From the NCBI GenBank assembly GCA_033764265.1, contig JANRJB010000231.1, positions 1 through 13,642 of the forward strand: a DNA stretch of 13,642 bases. The letters run 5' to 3'. Shown here in pieces: positions 1 through 7,224 of this stretch (positions are counted from its first letter, which is position 1; each line of letters opens with the position of its first letter). Both the position numbers and the translations under genes were made by a program. A model generated the notes under the pieces. The model was not told the DNA's origin. It made no database searches and saw only the letters and a list, made by a program, of their open reading frames with translations. This stretch comes from VGEM01 sp033764265 (GTDB lineage Bacteria > Pseudomonadota > Alphaproteobacteria > Rhodospirillales > Rhodospirillaceae).

Positions 1-746
1 GCCGCACCCGCCGCATCGGCCGTGACCGCGAAAAACTCGCGCATCCCTTCGGGCAGGCTGGGGCCCACGCCCAACACGCCCAATCCGTGGCCATGGAAAA
101 ACTCGAAGCTCGGATAGCGTTCGCGCAGTTGCTCCCACAGCCGATAGACGCCGAAATCGCGCTCGCGCACATTGGTGTCGTGGAACAGCACGACGGCGCG
201 GTCCGAAAGTTTCGGCCGCCAGCTATCGAAATCGTGCTTCGCGTCGTCGTAGAAATGCCGACCGTCGATATGCAGCAGGTCGACCGTGCCATCGGTGAAA
301 TGGGCCAGCGCGTCATCAAAGGTCGACCGCACCAGGCGCGAAAACGCCGCGTAGTGGGCGTCATTGTAGTCGGCGACGGAGCGGAAGAATTCCTCTTCGT
401 AATAACCCGCATGGGTGTCGCCCTGCCACGTATCGACGGCGAAGCAACGCGTCGGCAAGCCCAGGTCGGCCACCGCCTGACAGAACGCGAAGTAGGAATA
501 GCCGCTGTGGGTGCCGAGTTCGACCAGCGCACGCGGCCGGACCGTACCCATGAGCCAGAACGCGAACGGTGCATGGTCGATCCACGCCGAACGGGCCGCG
601 AACCGCGGCGTCCAGAACGACGGAGGCGAGAGATACGACGTCAGCATCGGTGTCGGGTGTGGCGATGAAGCCGAAGGTTCGCGCGCGGCGCCTGCCTCAT
701 GCATGGGTTCGCGAGCGGTAGCCGTGGCGGCAAGGCGCGGTACCAT
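1..746 (-). CDS. SAM-dependent methyltransferase, glycan-locus type (3' end cut by the window edge)
   Basis: An open minus-strand frame runs from ATG 746 off the left edge, giving 248 codons and no stop. Residues 75-84 (VELGTHSGYS) look like the SAM-binding motif I of class I methyltransferases. Residues 158-168 (LHIDGRHFYDD) and 187-204 (LFHDTNVRERDFGVYRLW) match the HIDG-H and HD...FGV blocks of Methyltransf_24-type enzymes found in polysaccharide clusters. The likely role is cytosolic methylation of a sugar or glycan precursor; the substrate cannot be read. Residues 1-33 are rich in Ala, Pro and Ser and linker-like, so ATG 704 or ATG 647 are alternative starts. The gene lies 12 bases after the GT4 gene, in the same frame and presumably the same transcript. 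Relatives are sometimes fused to glycosyltransferase domains, so the missing C-terminus could be long. The family is fairly sure; the substrate is unknown. Confidence 0.8.
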   Translation of the reverse strand, partial: MVPRLAATATAREPMHEAGAAREPSASSPHPTPMLTSYLSPPSFWTPRFAARSAWIDHAPFAFWLMGTVRPRALVELGTHSGYSYFAFCQAVADLGLPTRCFAVDTWQGDTHAGYYEEEFFRSVADYNDAHYAAFSRLVRSTFDDALAHFTDGTVDLLHIDGRHFYDDAKHDFDSWRPKLSDRAVVLFHDTNVRERDFGVYRLWEQLRERYPSFEFFHGHGLGVLGVGPSLPEGMREFFAVTADAAGA

Positions 747-758
747 AGCAAACCCCGC

Positions 759-2009
759 TCAGGAGTCGAGGCCGGCCGACCCGCGGACCAGGCCGCGATA
801 CAGCCGCAAATGGTGCTCAAACACCACTTCGGCGGCGAAGTCACGCACGAAAATCTGCCGGGCGGCTGTGGCCCAGCGGCGGGCCTCGTCGGGCTGCTGG
901 ACGACGGACTGCATGGCCGTGGCCAACGCCGCCGTGTCGCCGGGCGGAACCAACAGGCCGGTCTGCCGATCCACCACGATCTCGGTGTTGCCGGGTATGG
1001 CGGTGGCGATCATCGTCCGACCGCTGGCGGCGGCTTCAAGCAAGGCGCGTGGCAGCCCCTCGCCGCCCAGGGCCGGATGCACCACCGCATGGCATTGCGC
1101 GAGGACCAGGCGCACGTCGGGCACATGCCCGAGGAAACGGACACCCGGCAGCGCCGCCCAGGCATCGATTTCGGCCTGGGTGATCGACGACGGATTGCCG
1201 GGATCGGGGCTGCCGGCAACCCACAACTCGCTCGCCACGCCGCGACGGACAAGGTCGGCCTGGGCGGCGACCGCTTCGCCGATCCCTTTCATGCGCAACA
1301 GCCGCGCCATCACCAGGAAGCGAACCGGCGGTGCCGGCGGCAGCGGCTGGATCGGGTACTGCGCCGGGTCCAATCCCGACCCGCGAATGACGGCGACGCG
1401 CCCATCGGCTGCGGTGATCCGCGCTCGCGCGAGCCGCGCGTCTTCGGCGTTTTGCACCACGATGACGCCGCGGTTTTTCGCCGCCGACAACCGCAAGGTC
1501 ATCAGGCTGAGGTTTTGCGCCACGCGGGCGAGCGGCGATCTAGACAGAAACAGGAACCCGAATCCGTTGATCGAATGAACGGCGATGGCCGGCCGCCCGA
1601 CCAACGCCAGCGAACCGATGATCGCGGGCTTGAGGTCGACCGTGTGCAGCACGTCCGGCCGCACCCCCGCCATCAGCCGACGTACGCGCCAGACGTCGGC
1701 AAGGGCGTCCCGTCCGGCCCGCACCAGCGAGCCCGACCGTCGCCAGTCCAGGTTGATGACCTGAACCCCCGGCAGCGGCGGTTCCACGGGGTCTCGGTCA
1801 CACCGGGCTGCGACGAACACCTCGAACCCCGCCGCCACCGCGGCACGGGTCATCTCGGTCTTGTGCCAACGGAACGACGCGTAATCGGTGGCCAGAAACA
1901 GCAACCGTTTGCGCGCGATCCCGGCGGGGACGGCAGGAGGCGCTTCAGTCATCGACGGTTCTGCGGCCTGTACGCTGTTCGCCAAACGGGTTCGGTGGTT
2001 TATCGTCAC
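759..2009 (-). CDS. Glycosyltransferase family 4 (GT-B fold)
   Basis: The product is 416 residues, a normal length for GT4 retaining transferases that add a nucleotide-activated sugar to a lipid-linked glycan at the cytoplasmic membrane face. The N-terminal acceptor domain starts at KRLLFLATD (34-42). The C-terminal donor domain has RLLRMKG (236-242), the EX7E-type motif in EGLPRALLEAAASGR (E317 and E325), and the following PGNTEIV and GLLVPPGD blocks. Frame conservation across the whole length argues for an intact enzyme. The start is uncertain: GTG 2009 gives a 33-residue leader that most relatives lack, and ATG 1952 (397 residues) fits the family better. Neither has a convincing ribosome binding site. 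The gene is divergent from the SGNH hydrolase and is followed by the methyltransferase gene. Donor, acceptor and linkage cannot be told. Confidence 0.9.
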   Translation of the reverse strand: MTINHRTRLANSVQAAEPSMTEAPPAVPAGIARKRLLFLATDYASFRWHKTEMTRAAVAAGFEVFVAARCDRDPVEPPLPGVQVINLDWRRSGSLVRAGRDALADVWRVRRLMAGVRPDVLHTVDLKPAIIGSLALVGRPAIAVHSINGFGFLFLSRSPLARVAQNLSLMTLRLSAAKNRGVIVVQNAEDARLARARITAADGRVAVIRGSGLDPAQYPIQPLPPAPPVRFLVMARLLRMKGIGEAVAAQADLVRRGVASELWVAGSPDPGNPSSITQAEIDAWAALPGVRFLGHVPDVRLVLAQCHAVVHPALGGEGLPRALLEAAASGRTMIATAIPGNTEIVVDRQTGLLVPPGDTAALATAMQSVVQQPDEARRWATAARQIFVRDFAAEVVFEHHLRLYRGLVRGSAGLDS

Positions 2010-2044
2010 ACCATTGTGCCCGCCAGAACCCCGTCCATAAAGCC

Positions 2045-3283
2045 ATGAACGCGAAGGCCTGGGTCTTGAATGCGTTGCTGATCGCCGTTTCGCTGGCCCT
2101 GGCCTGGGCCGCGATCGAGGGTGTCTTGGCGTGGCGGGCGGGTTTCAGCCAGGGCGAGAGTGCGGGCGGGCTCTATCGCTACGAAGACCTTTACGTCTCC
2201 TCGCAGCCGATTGCAGTGTTCGACCGGGTCTCGGGCTACCGCCGCACGCCGGGCCCGACACGGATCGTGCGAATCGTGCGCGATCAGGTCGTGTTCGACC
2301 AGACCTTCACGCCGAACAACGCCGGGTACATCAGCGCCCGCGACTATGCGCGCGCCAAGCCGCCCGGCACGACGCGCATCATCGTGCTGGGTGATTCGTT
2401 CACGGCGGCCGAGTTCAACCCGGTGCCATGGCCCGACCGCGTGCACGGGGCGCTCAAAGGCCGCACCGCGCAGCCGGTGGAAATCTACTCCTTCGCCATC
2501 AACGGCGCCGGCCTCGGCAACTGGCACAGCGTTTTCTTCGACGACATCCTGCCGCACTACCAGTTCGACGCGTTGGTGATCGCCACCTATGTCGACAATC
2601 TTGCCCGGGGGTTTTCCTACCTTCACTACGACGGTCCGAAAGCGTGGATCGGCTACTTTCCGACCCGCGCGCGATCCGACGAGGATTTCTTCACCAACTA
2701 CCTGCCGAAGATGAGTCCCCATCGCGTGTCGGTGGCGGACACCGCCGAGATCGATGCCATTATCGCCGGCCTGGCGCGGCCGTGGCAGTGGCCGGGCCTC
2801 GAGGTCCGTTTGCCGGCACTGATCGCGGCGGCCATCGATCGCGGCGCGCCGGTGCGCGCCTTCGCACCGCCGGCGGCCGTCACCGGCACGCTGCCATCGG
2901 TGGGCGAGATCGAGACGCGCTATGGCGCCGTTCAGTTCGCGTTGTTCCGCGAGATCATGGACGCCGCGCGCGATCGTTGCATTCCCACGGTGCTGGCCCC
3001 GATCCCCGGGCGCGACGGCGCCAAGGCCGCGGCCCGCGGCGACGGGGAAACCCCACATCAACTGGAAACACGCGCGCTGGCCGCTGAATTCAAGGCCGCC
3101 TATGTGGATGGCTATGCCGCGTTCACGGGCGTGGCCGAGGCCGACATCGATCGAATTTACTGGCTGAAGTATGACGGCCATTGGACTCAAGCCGGCTCGG
3201 ACCGTTTCGCTGACCTGATGTCGGACTATCTGGCGGCTCATGAGCCCGAGCTGCGCGGCGGCGGGGCCGACTGCGCCAAGTGA
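2045..3283 (+). CDS. Membrane-anchored SGNH/GDSL-like hydrolase, probable glycan esterase or acetylation-related
   Basis: This 412-residue protein has an uncleaved-looking N-terminal hydrophobic helix (about residues 6-30). The rest is soluble and probably periplasmic. Residues 112-120 (IIVLGDSFT) are SGNH block I, with Ser118 the expected nucleophile. The N153-G154 segment and the VDN at 183-185 could supply the oxyanion-hole Gly and Asn of blocks II and III. Residues 377-384 (DGHWTQAG) are block V, with Asp377 and His379 completing the catalytic set. SGNH proteins in glycan loci usually add or remove O-acetyl groups, so decoration of the locus product is the likely job; the reaction itself is not shown. 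It is divergent from the GT4 gene and converges on the methyltransferase gene at 3291 with only 7 bases between stops. Its ATG has no strong ribosome binding site, but the membrane helix begins immediately after it. Confidence 0.85.
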   Translation: MNAKAWVLNALLIAVSLALAWAAIEGVLAWRAGFSQGESAGGLYRYEDLYVSSQPIAVFDRVSGYRRTPGPTRIVRIVRDQVVFDQTFTPNNAGYISARDYARAKPPGTTRIIVLGDSFTAAEFNPVPWPDRVHGALKGRTAQPVEIYSFAINGAGLGNWHSVFFDDILPHYQFDALVIATYVDNLARGFSYLHYDGPKAWIGYFPTRARSDEDFFTNYLPKMSPHRVSVADTAEIDAIIAGLARPWQWPGLEVRLPALIAAAIDRGAPVRAFAPPAAVTGTLPSVGEIETRYGAVQFALFREIMDAARDRCIPTVLAPIPGRDGAKAAARGDGETPHQLETRALAAEFKAAYVDGYAAFTGVAEADIDRIYWLKYDGHWTQAGSDRFADLMSDYLAAHEPELRGGGADCAK

Positions 3284-3290
3284 AGCGGCA

Positions 3291-4139
3291 TCACGATTTG
3301 CGAAAAATCACGCGCAGACTGTCGAACAGATTGAGCGGCACGCCCCAGGAACTCAAGCCTGCCACGCGGTCCGCCTTCAGATTGATCCCGGTCATGCGAC
3401 CGAGTTGATAAGCGATCAGCGACACAGGCACGCGCTTCCACGGATGCTCGACACGTTCGGCGACCAGTCCGAAGCGGTGTCCCAGCCGGGTCAGGCTCTC
3501 GTGGGTAAAGAACCACAGGTGTTGCGGCGGTGTCATGAGCCGCCAGCGCTGGCCGGCCAGGCGCGCCACGATGGAGCCGAAGTCGCCTGTGGTCAGCATC
3601 AGCGCCCCGCCCGGCCGCAGGTGCGCGGCGCATTGTTGGACCACGCCCGCCGGGTCGTCGAGATGCTCGATGACGTCGAGCATCACGATCGCGTCCCATG
3701 GCTCGGGCGCTGCGAAGGCCGCTGGCGTCGCCGGTCCTGAGACGACATCCAGGCCCCGGGCGCGCGCCGCTACAGCGGCTTCATCCGCCATTTCGACGCC
3801 ACGCACCGCGAAGTGGGCTTGCGCCTCCATCAGAAAGAATCCGTAGGCCGCGCCGATCTCCAGCAATCGGCCGCTGGGCACGATGTCGCGCAACGCGGCG
3901 AGCGTACGGCGGAACTCGGCGCGCAACACCGCCTCGCTGCCGGCATAATCGGCATAACCATCGGCGGCGGTGCCGTCGAAGTAGGCACCGGTGTAGTAGC
4001 CGGCCGGGTCGAAGTCCTGAGCTTCGGCCGCACCCAGGCCGCAGACCCGGCAGGCGTAAATGGCGCACTGATTCACCCGCCAACAGAACCGGTGTGGCGT
4101 GGGCATTGCGCAGGCCGGGCAGGGTCGCAGGTCGTTCAT
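3291..4139 (-). CDS. SAM-dependent methyltransferase (Methyltransf_23-like) with N-terminal Cys cluster
   Basis: The 282-residue product begins with CPAC at 7-10 and CRVC at 30-33, a CxxC-CxxC pattern that probably binds zinc. The YYTGAYF segment (48-54) follows. The Rossmann core has LLEIGAAYG (92-100) as SAM motif I, DAIVMLDVIEHLDDP (149-163) as the post-motif block, LRPGGAL (174-180), and PPQHLWFF (204-211), typical of this family in O-antigen and capsule loci. A role in methylating a sugar or the chain end of a surface glycan is likely, but the substrate is not known. It faces away from the 4255 gene across a 115-base gap and ends 7 bases from the SGNH gene, so it is probably transcribed alone. 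The ATG at 4139 places the cysteine cluster at the usual distance from the N-terminus. Confidence 0.88.
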   Translation of the reverse strand: MNDLRPCPACAMPTPHRFCWRVNQCAIYACRVCGLGAAEAQDFDPAGYYTGAYFDGTAADGYADYAGSEAVLRAEFRRTLAALRDIVPSGRLLEIGAAYGFFLMEAQAHFAVRGVEMADEAAVAARARGLDVVSGPATPAAFAAPEPWDAIVMLDVIEHLDDPAGVVQQCAAHLRPGGALMLTTGDFGSIVARLAGQRWRLMTPPQHLWFFTHESLTRLGHRFGLVAERVEHPWKRVPVSLIAYQLGRMTGINLKADRVAGLSSWGVPLNLFDSLRVIFRKS

Positions 4140-4254
4140 GGTCTGTTTCGCCGCTGCGCCGTCGCGTATAAACGATCATCTTCCGTGTCGGTCGCGCGAG
4201 GCTCCCGCGGGCGGCGACCCTATAACTCCGTTGTGATCCAGCCGCATACTCACC
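4140..4254. promoter_or_regulatory. Divergent intergenic region, probable promoters for both flanking genes
   Basis: These 115 bases separate the methyltransferase gene (minus) from the eight-gene plus-strand run and must carry the promoter of the former and probably of the latter. On the plus strand TATAAC at 4221-4226 resembles a -10 box, but no good -35 box lies 16-18 bases upstream. On the minus strand TTATAC, just downstream of an AT-richer patch near 4166-4180, is a similar candidate, again with a poor -35. The location is inferred from gene orientation; the boxes are weak. Confidence 0.35.
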
Positions 4255-5796
4255 ATGCCGACTGTCGCGTTTGATCACCGATTTGGCAAGCTGGCAGCGC
4301 GCGCGGCCGATATCGTCCTGTTTGCGTTCGCCATCGGTCTGTTGGCATGGAAAGCGCTGGCGGAGGTGGACGCCACCTGGGACAGCCTCAACTACCATCT
4401 GCCGTTCGCCGCCCGCCGCGCCGGACTTCAGCCCGCCGACGCGTACACGTTCCAGGCTTGGCTGGAACAGTGCTACGCCGGGATGCCGGCCCTGCCCTAC
4501 CATGTCTACGGCTGGCTATGGCGGATCGCCGGCACGGCGAACGCCGCGAACCTGGCTAGCGTAGTGGTATTCGCCACGTTCTGTGTCGTGTTCGGCCGCG
4601 CCGCCCGCGCTCCCGTGATCATCGTGGCAGCAGCACTGGCGGCCATTCCCGTCGTGCACGTCAATTTGACCTCGGTTTACACCGATCTTGGGGCCAATTT
4701 GTCGTTCGCCGCGGCTTTGGTGCTGGTCACGCTGATTGTGGTCGAGCCTGACCGGCCGATCCTGCCACGGCTGTTGGGCGTACTGGCCTGCGCGGCGCTG
4801 GCCGCCAACATCAAGGTGCAGTTCATGGCCCTGGCCGGGGTATTGGTACCCGCGGTCTTATTGTTCCTGGCGGTGCTGCGCCACGAGGGCCGTCCCATAC
4901 TCGCGCGGGTTGTCGCCGAAGCGTCGCGCGACCGGCTTTGGGCCGCGGCGCTAGCGGTCATGCTGATCGCCGCTACCTATGCCCCGGCGGTCGACAACTG
5001 GATCACCCACGGCAACCCCGTGTATCCGGTCGCGGTCTCGCTGTTCGGCACGACCTTGCCCGGTACGGCGCCCGACGGTCTTTATCTCGAGCCGCAATAC
5101 TTGCGCGATGCCAAGCAGCCGACCCGTTGGGCGCTGTCGGTGCTCGACTACCGCGCCCTCGGCGGCCGGCCGCTCGCCTACACCATCGGCCAGGGTAATG
5201 TCCCGGCCGGCTCCGACTCTTTGCGCATGGGCGGTTATCTCGGATTGTTCGCCCTGTTCAACGTTGTGGTCTTCGTGGTCGCGACCGTTACGCGCGGCGG
5301 GATTCATTGGCTGGTGCTATCCGGGTTCGCGGCGATGACGGTGGTCGTCGCCAATCTGCCCGGCTCGCACGAACTGCGTTATTACGCCTTCTGGATGATC
5401 TACCTGGTGACAATGAACCTGGCCTACGCCTGGCGGTGGGCGATCAACGCCTGGGACCGCAGATATATGGCAATCGCGGCCGTTGCGGCGCTGGGCTTCA
5501 CCGGCGCGGTCACGGGGTTCAATTACGTCGCCACCGGCGTCACCTACGTGCTGCCCCGCTTTGCGTCGCTCGACAAGCTGGCCGCTGCGATCAGCCTGCC
5601 GCAAATCTATCAACCGCGGATCGAGGATGGTAAGACCTATTGCCTGGTCAATTGGGGACCGTACCCGATGCTGGGATCGCCGCTGCTGCATCCGCACCGT
5701 TCGTTCAGGGCCGTCGAAGGTTTCGGCGGTGTCTGCCCCGACGGCGCGACCGTCATGGACCTGGGTGTTTTGCAGGCCGCGGGGGCGGCGCAATGA
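4255..5796 (+). CDS. Polytopic membrane protein, GT-C-like glycosyltransferase candidate
   Basis: This 513-residue protein has roughly ten hydrophobic segments, for example near 19-36, 98-114, 119-136, 147-163, 172-190, 190-207, 228-246, 325-344, 350-368 and 404-422. A first loop after the first helix carries WDSLNYHLP (42-50), the acidic loop expected in GT-C enzymes that use polyprenyl-phosphate sugars. GNPVYP (253-258) and SHELRYYAF (371-379) also recur in this type of membrane protein. Residues from about 435 form a short soluble C-terminal end. The likely role is periplasmic transfer of a lipid-linked sugar; a purely structural or polymerase role cannot be excluded. Its stop overlaps the GT2 start as ATGA, which implies translational coupling. 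It is the first gene of the plus-strand run. The exact CAZy family is not assigned. Confidence 0.75.
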   Translation: MPTVAFDHRFGKLAARAADIVLFAFAIGLLAWKALAEVDATWDSLNYHLPFAARRAGLQPADAYTFQAWLEQCYAGMPALPYHVYGWLWRIAGTANAANLASVVVFATFCVVFGRAARAPVIIVAAALAAIPVVHVNLTSVYTDLGANLSFAAALVLVTLIVVEPDRPILPRLLGVLACAALAANIKVQFMALAGVLVPAVLLFLAVLRHEGRPILARVVAEASRDRLWAAALAVMLIAATYAPAVDNWITHGNPVYPVAVSLFGTTLPGTAPDGLYLEPQYLRDAKQPTRWALSVLDYRALGGRPLAYTIGQGNVPAGSDSLRMGGYLGLFALFNVVVFVVATVTRGGIHWLVLSGFAAMTVVVANLPGSHELRYYAFWMIYLVTMNLAYAWRWAINAWDRRYMAIAAVAALGFTGAVTGFNYVATGVTYVLPRFASLDKLAAAISLPQIYQPRIEDGKTYCLVNWGPYPMLGSPLLHPHRSFRAVEGFGGVCPDGATVMDLGVLQAAGAAQ

Positions 5797-6494
5797 CGGC
5801 GTCGCAACAGTCGCCGCGCGCAGCCGACGCATGGGTGGTTGTGCCCGCCTTCAACGAGTCCGCGGCCATTGGCGGCACATTGGCTGATCTTAGGCGGTTC
5901 TTTTCCAGCATCGTCGTGGTCGACGATTGCTCGGCCGATGACACCGCGGAGATCGCGGCCCGCGCCGGTGCCCATGTCTGCCGCCATCCCGTCAATCTGG
6001 GCCAGGGCGCCGCCTTGCAGACCGGCATCGACTATGCGCTCGCCCGCGGGGCCGAGATCGTCATCACCTTCGACGCCGACGGTCAGCACCGCCCCGAAGA
6101 CGCGCTCGCCATGGCGGAGGCGTTGACGCGCGGCGCGGCCGACGTGGTGCTGTCGTCGCGGTTCCTGGGCGACGCGCCGGGCATGCCGGCTCTGAAGCGC
6201 CTGGTGCTGGTGCTAGCGGTGGCGTTCACGCGCCTGACGACGGGCTTGGCGGTGACAGATACCCACAACGGCTTGCGCGCGTTTTCGCGGCCTGCCGCCA
6301 CGGCCTTTCGCATTCGCCAGAACCGCATGGCCCATGCCTCGGAAATTCTGGCCGAGATCGCACGGCTGAGGCTGCGTTGGATCGAGCTGCCGGCGGTCGT
6401 TCGCTACACCGACTACTCCATCGCCAAGGGCCAGCGCCTGGTCGGCGCCACCGAAATTCTGAAAGACCTCCTGATCCGAAAGCTACGTTCATGA
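5793..6494 (+). CDS. Glycosyltransferase family 2, DPM1/polyprenyl-phosphate sugar synthase-like
   Basis: The 233-residue product has a GT-A fold: VVVPAFNES (15-23), VVDDCSADDT (42-51), the metal-binding DAD in FDADGQH (93-99), and DTHNGLRAFSR (156-166), typical of dolichyl- or undecaprenyl-phosphate sugar synthases. It is short, with no C-terminal membrane helix pair as in GtrB or ArnC; the hydrophobic stretch near 134-153 may dock to the membrane. It would transfer a sugar from a nucleotide donor onto polyprenyl phosphate on the cytoplasmic face. The start is ATG 5793, overlapping the previous stop by four bases (ATGA). The frame is open further upstream, but that part lies over the preceding gene and precedes the catalytic domain. 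It is followed at once by the DUF2304 gene, a pairing common in bacterial genomes. The sugar is unknown. Confidence 0.9.
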   Translation: MTASQQSPRAADAWVVVPAFNESAAIGGTLADLRRFFSSIVVVDDCSADDTAEIAARAGAHVCRHPVNLGQGAALQTGIDYALARGAEIVITFDADGQHRPEDALAMAEALTRGAADVVLSSRFLGDAPGMPALKRLVLVLAVAFTRLTTGLAVTDTHNGLRAFSRPAATAFRIRQNRMAHASEILAEIARLRLRWIELPAVVRYTDYSIAKGQRLVGATEILKDLLIRKLRS

Positions 6495-6847
6495 TCGTGC
6501 AAGTTCTGCTTTCGCTGGGTCTGCTGACCTTGGCCGGGTATGCGTGGCTGCAACGCGCCCGCGCCCGTGTTCTATCGTGGGCGATGATCCTGATTTGCGC
6601 CTTCGGCGAGGTGCTGGTGCTGAACCCGGAGCTGGCCACCCGCATCGCCCACTGGATGGGGGTGGGGCGAGGTGCCGACCTGGTGGTGTATTGCTTCATC
6701 GTGGCGAGCCTTGGCCTGATCATGAACTTGCACCTGCGCCTGCACGCGCTGCACGAGGATTTCACCGAACTGGCCCGCCGCGTCGCCCTGCGCGATGCCC
6801 GCGAGCCGTCCGCGCCGGCGCCCGTCGCCGAGCTGACCCCGCGATAG
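6491..6847 (+). CDS. DUF2304 family small membrane protein
   Basis: This 118-residue protein has three hydrophobic segments, about 1-20, 28-45 and 62-84. The block NPELATRIAHWMGVGRGADL (45-64), before the third helix, is characteristic of DUF2304. The tail is charged and then Pro/Ala-rich (105-118). DUF2304 has no established biochemical function. It is repeatedly found next to GT2 genes of the DPM1 type, so a role in handling or presenting the polyprenyl-linked sugar, or as a partner of the GT2, is a reasonable inference. ATG 6491 overlaps the GT2 stop as ATGA, which implies coupled translation. The frame is also open upstream, but that stretch lies within the GT2 gene and does not resemble a membrane protein. 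Confidence 0.85.
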   Translation: MIVQVLLSLGLLTLAGYAWLQRARARVLSWAMILICAFGEVLVLNPELATRIAHWMGVGRGADLVVYCFIVASLGLIMNLHLRLHALHEDFTELARRVALRDAREPSAPAPVAELTPR

Positions 6848-6852
6848 AGGAG
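6846..6852 (+). promoter_or_regulatory. Strong ribosome binding site of the SMR-like gene
   Basis: AGAGGAG lies seven bases before ATG 6860 and overlaps the last two bases of the DUF2304 stop codon. It is the best Shine-Dalgarno match in the plus-strand run, where most starts instead overlap the previous stop. Confidence 0.75.
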
Positions 6853-6859
6853 CCCGCCG

Positions 6860-7219
6860 ATGGCTGCCCCGAAACTCGCCATGTATGGCTGGTGCCTGCT
6901 GCTCGCGCTGACGATGTGCATCGGCCAGGTGCTGTTCAAGCTGGCGGCCCAGCAGCAGCCGGCCGACGCGTTCTCGTTTGGACGGCTGCTCGGCACGCCC
7001 TGGTTCGTCGGCGCGGTCGTGCTGTACGGCGCGTCGACTATTCTGTGGGTCTACATCCTGGCGCGGATGCCGCTCAGCATCGCCTATCCGTTTTCGCTCT
7101 TGGGCGCGGCGCTGGTGCCGGTGGCGGCCTACACACTGTTCGGCGAGCCGATGGGCGTGCGCGTCTGGATCGGAATCGCGCTTGTGCTGACCGGCCTGTT
7201 TGTGATGAACGTCAAGTAG
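6860..7219 (+). CDS. SMR/EamA-like small membrane protein, candidate lipid-linked sugar flippase (ArnE/ArnF type)
   Basis: The 119-residue product has four membrane helices, about 8-29, 47-68, 75-95 and 101-117, the SMR topology. GQVLFKLA (22-29) and AYPFSLLGAALVPVAAY (75-91) match the SMR/EamA fold. At the position of the essential Glu14 of EmrE the sequence appears to have Met19, so proton-coupled drug export is unlikely. That is also the pattern of ArnE/ArnF, which flip aminoarabinose-phosphoundecaprenol. With the GT2 and GT-C-like neighbours, a role in moving a polyprenyl-phosphate sugar across the inner membrane is the best inference. ArnE/F act as a pair, and the only other small membrane protein here is DUF2304. 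A strong AGAGGAG precedes the ATG, and the stop lies five bases before the next start. Confidence 0.82.
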   Translation: MAAPKLAMYGWCLLLALTMCIGQVLFKLAAQQQPADAFSFGRLLGTPWFVGAVVLYGASTILWVYILARMPLSIAYPFSLLGAALVPVAAYTLFGEPMGVRVWIGIALVLTGLFVMNVK

Positions 7220-7224
7220 GCGAC

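Noticed and set aside
699..2048. Long plus-strand open frames over the GT4 and left methyltransferase genes
   Set aside because: They are Arg/Gly/His-rich, have no domain pattern, and lie opposite genes with clear family motifs; typical of high-GC antisense frames.
2006..3241. A 411-codon minus-strand open frame
   Set aside because: It is antisense to the SGNH hydrolase, which has catalytic motifs. The antisense product is low-complexity and matches nothing I know.
5640..5792. Upstream extension of the GT2 gene
   Set aside because: It overlaps the end of the previous gene. ATG 5793 gives a standard GT2 N-terminus and an ATGA junction.
6544..7224. Upstream extension of the second GT-C-like protein
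   Set aside because: The added residues are Arg/Pro/Ala-rich, lie over the DUF2304 and SMR-like genes, and precede the first membrane helix.
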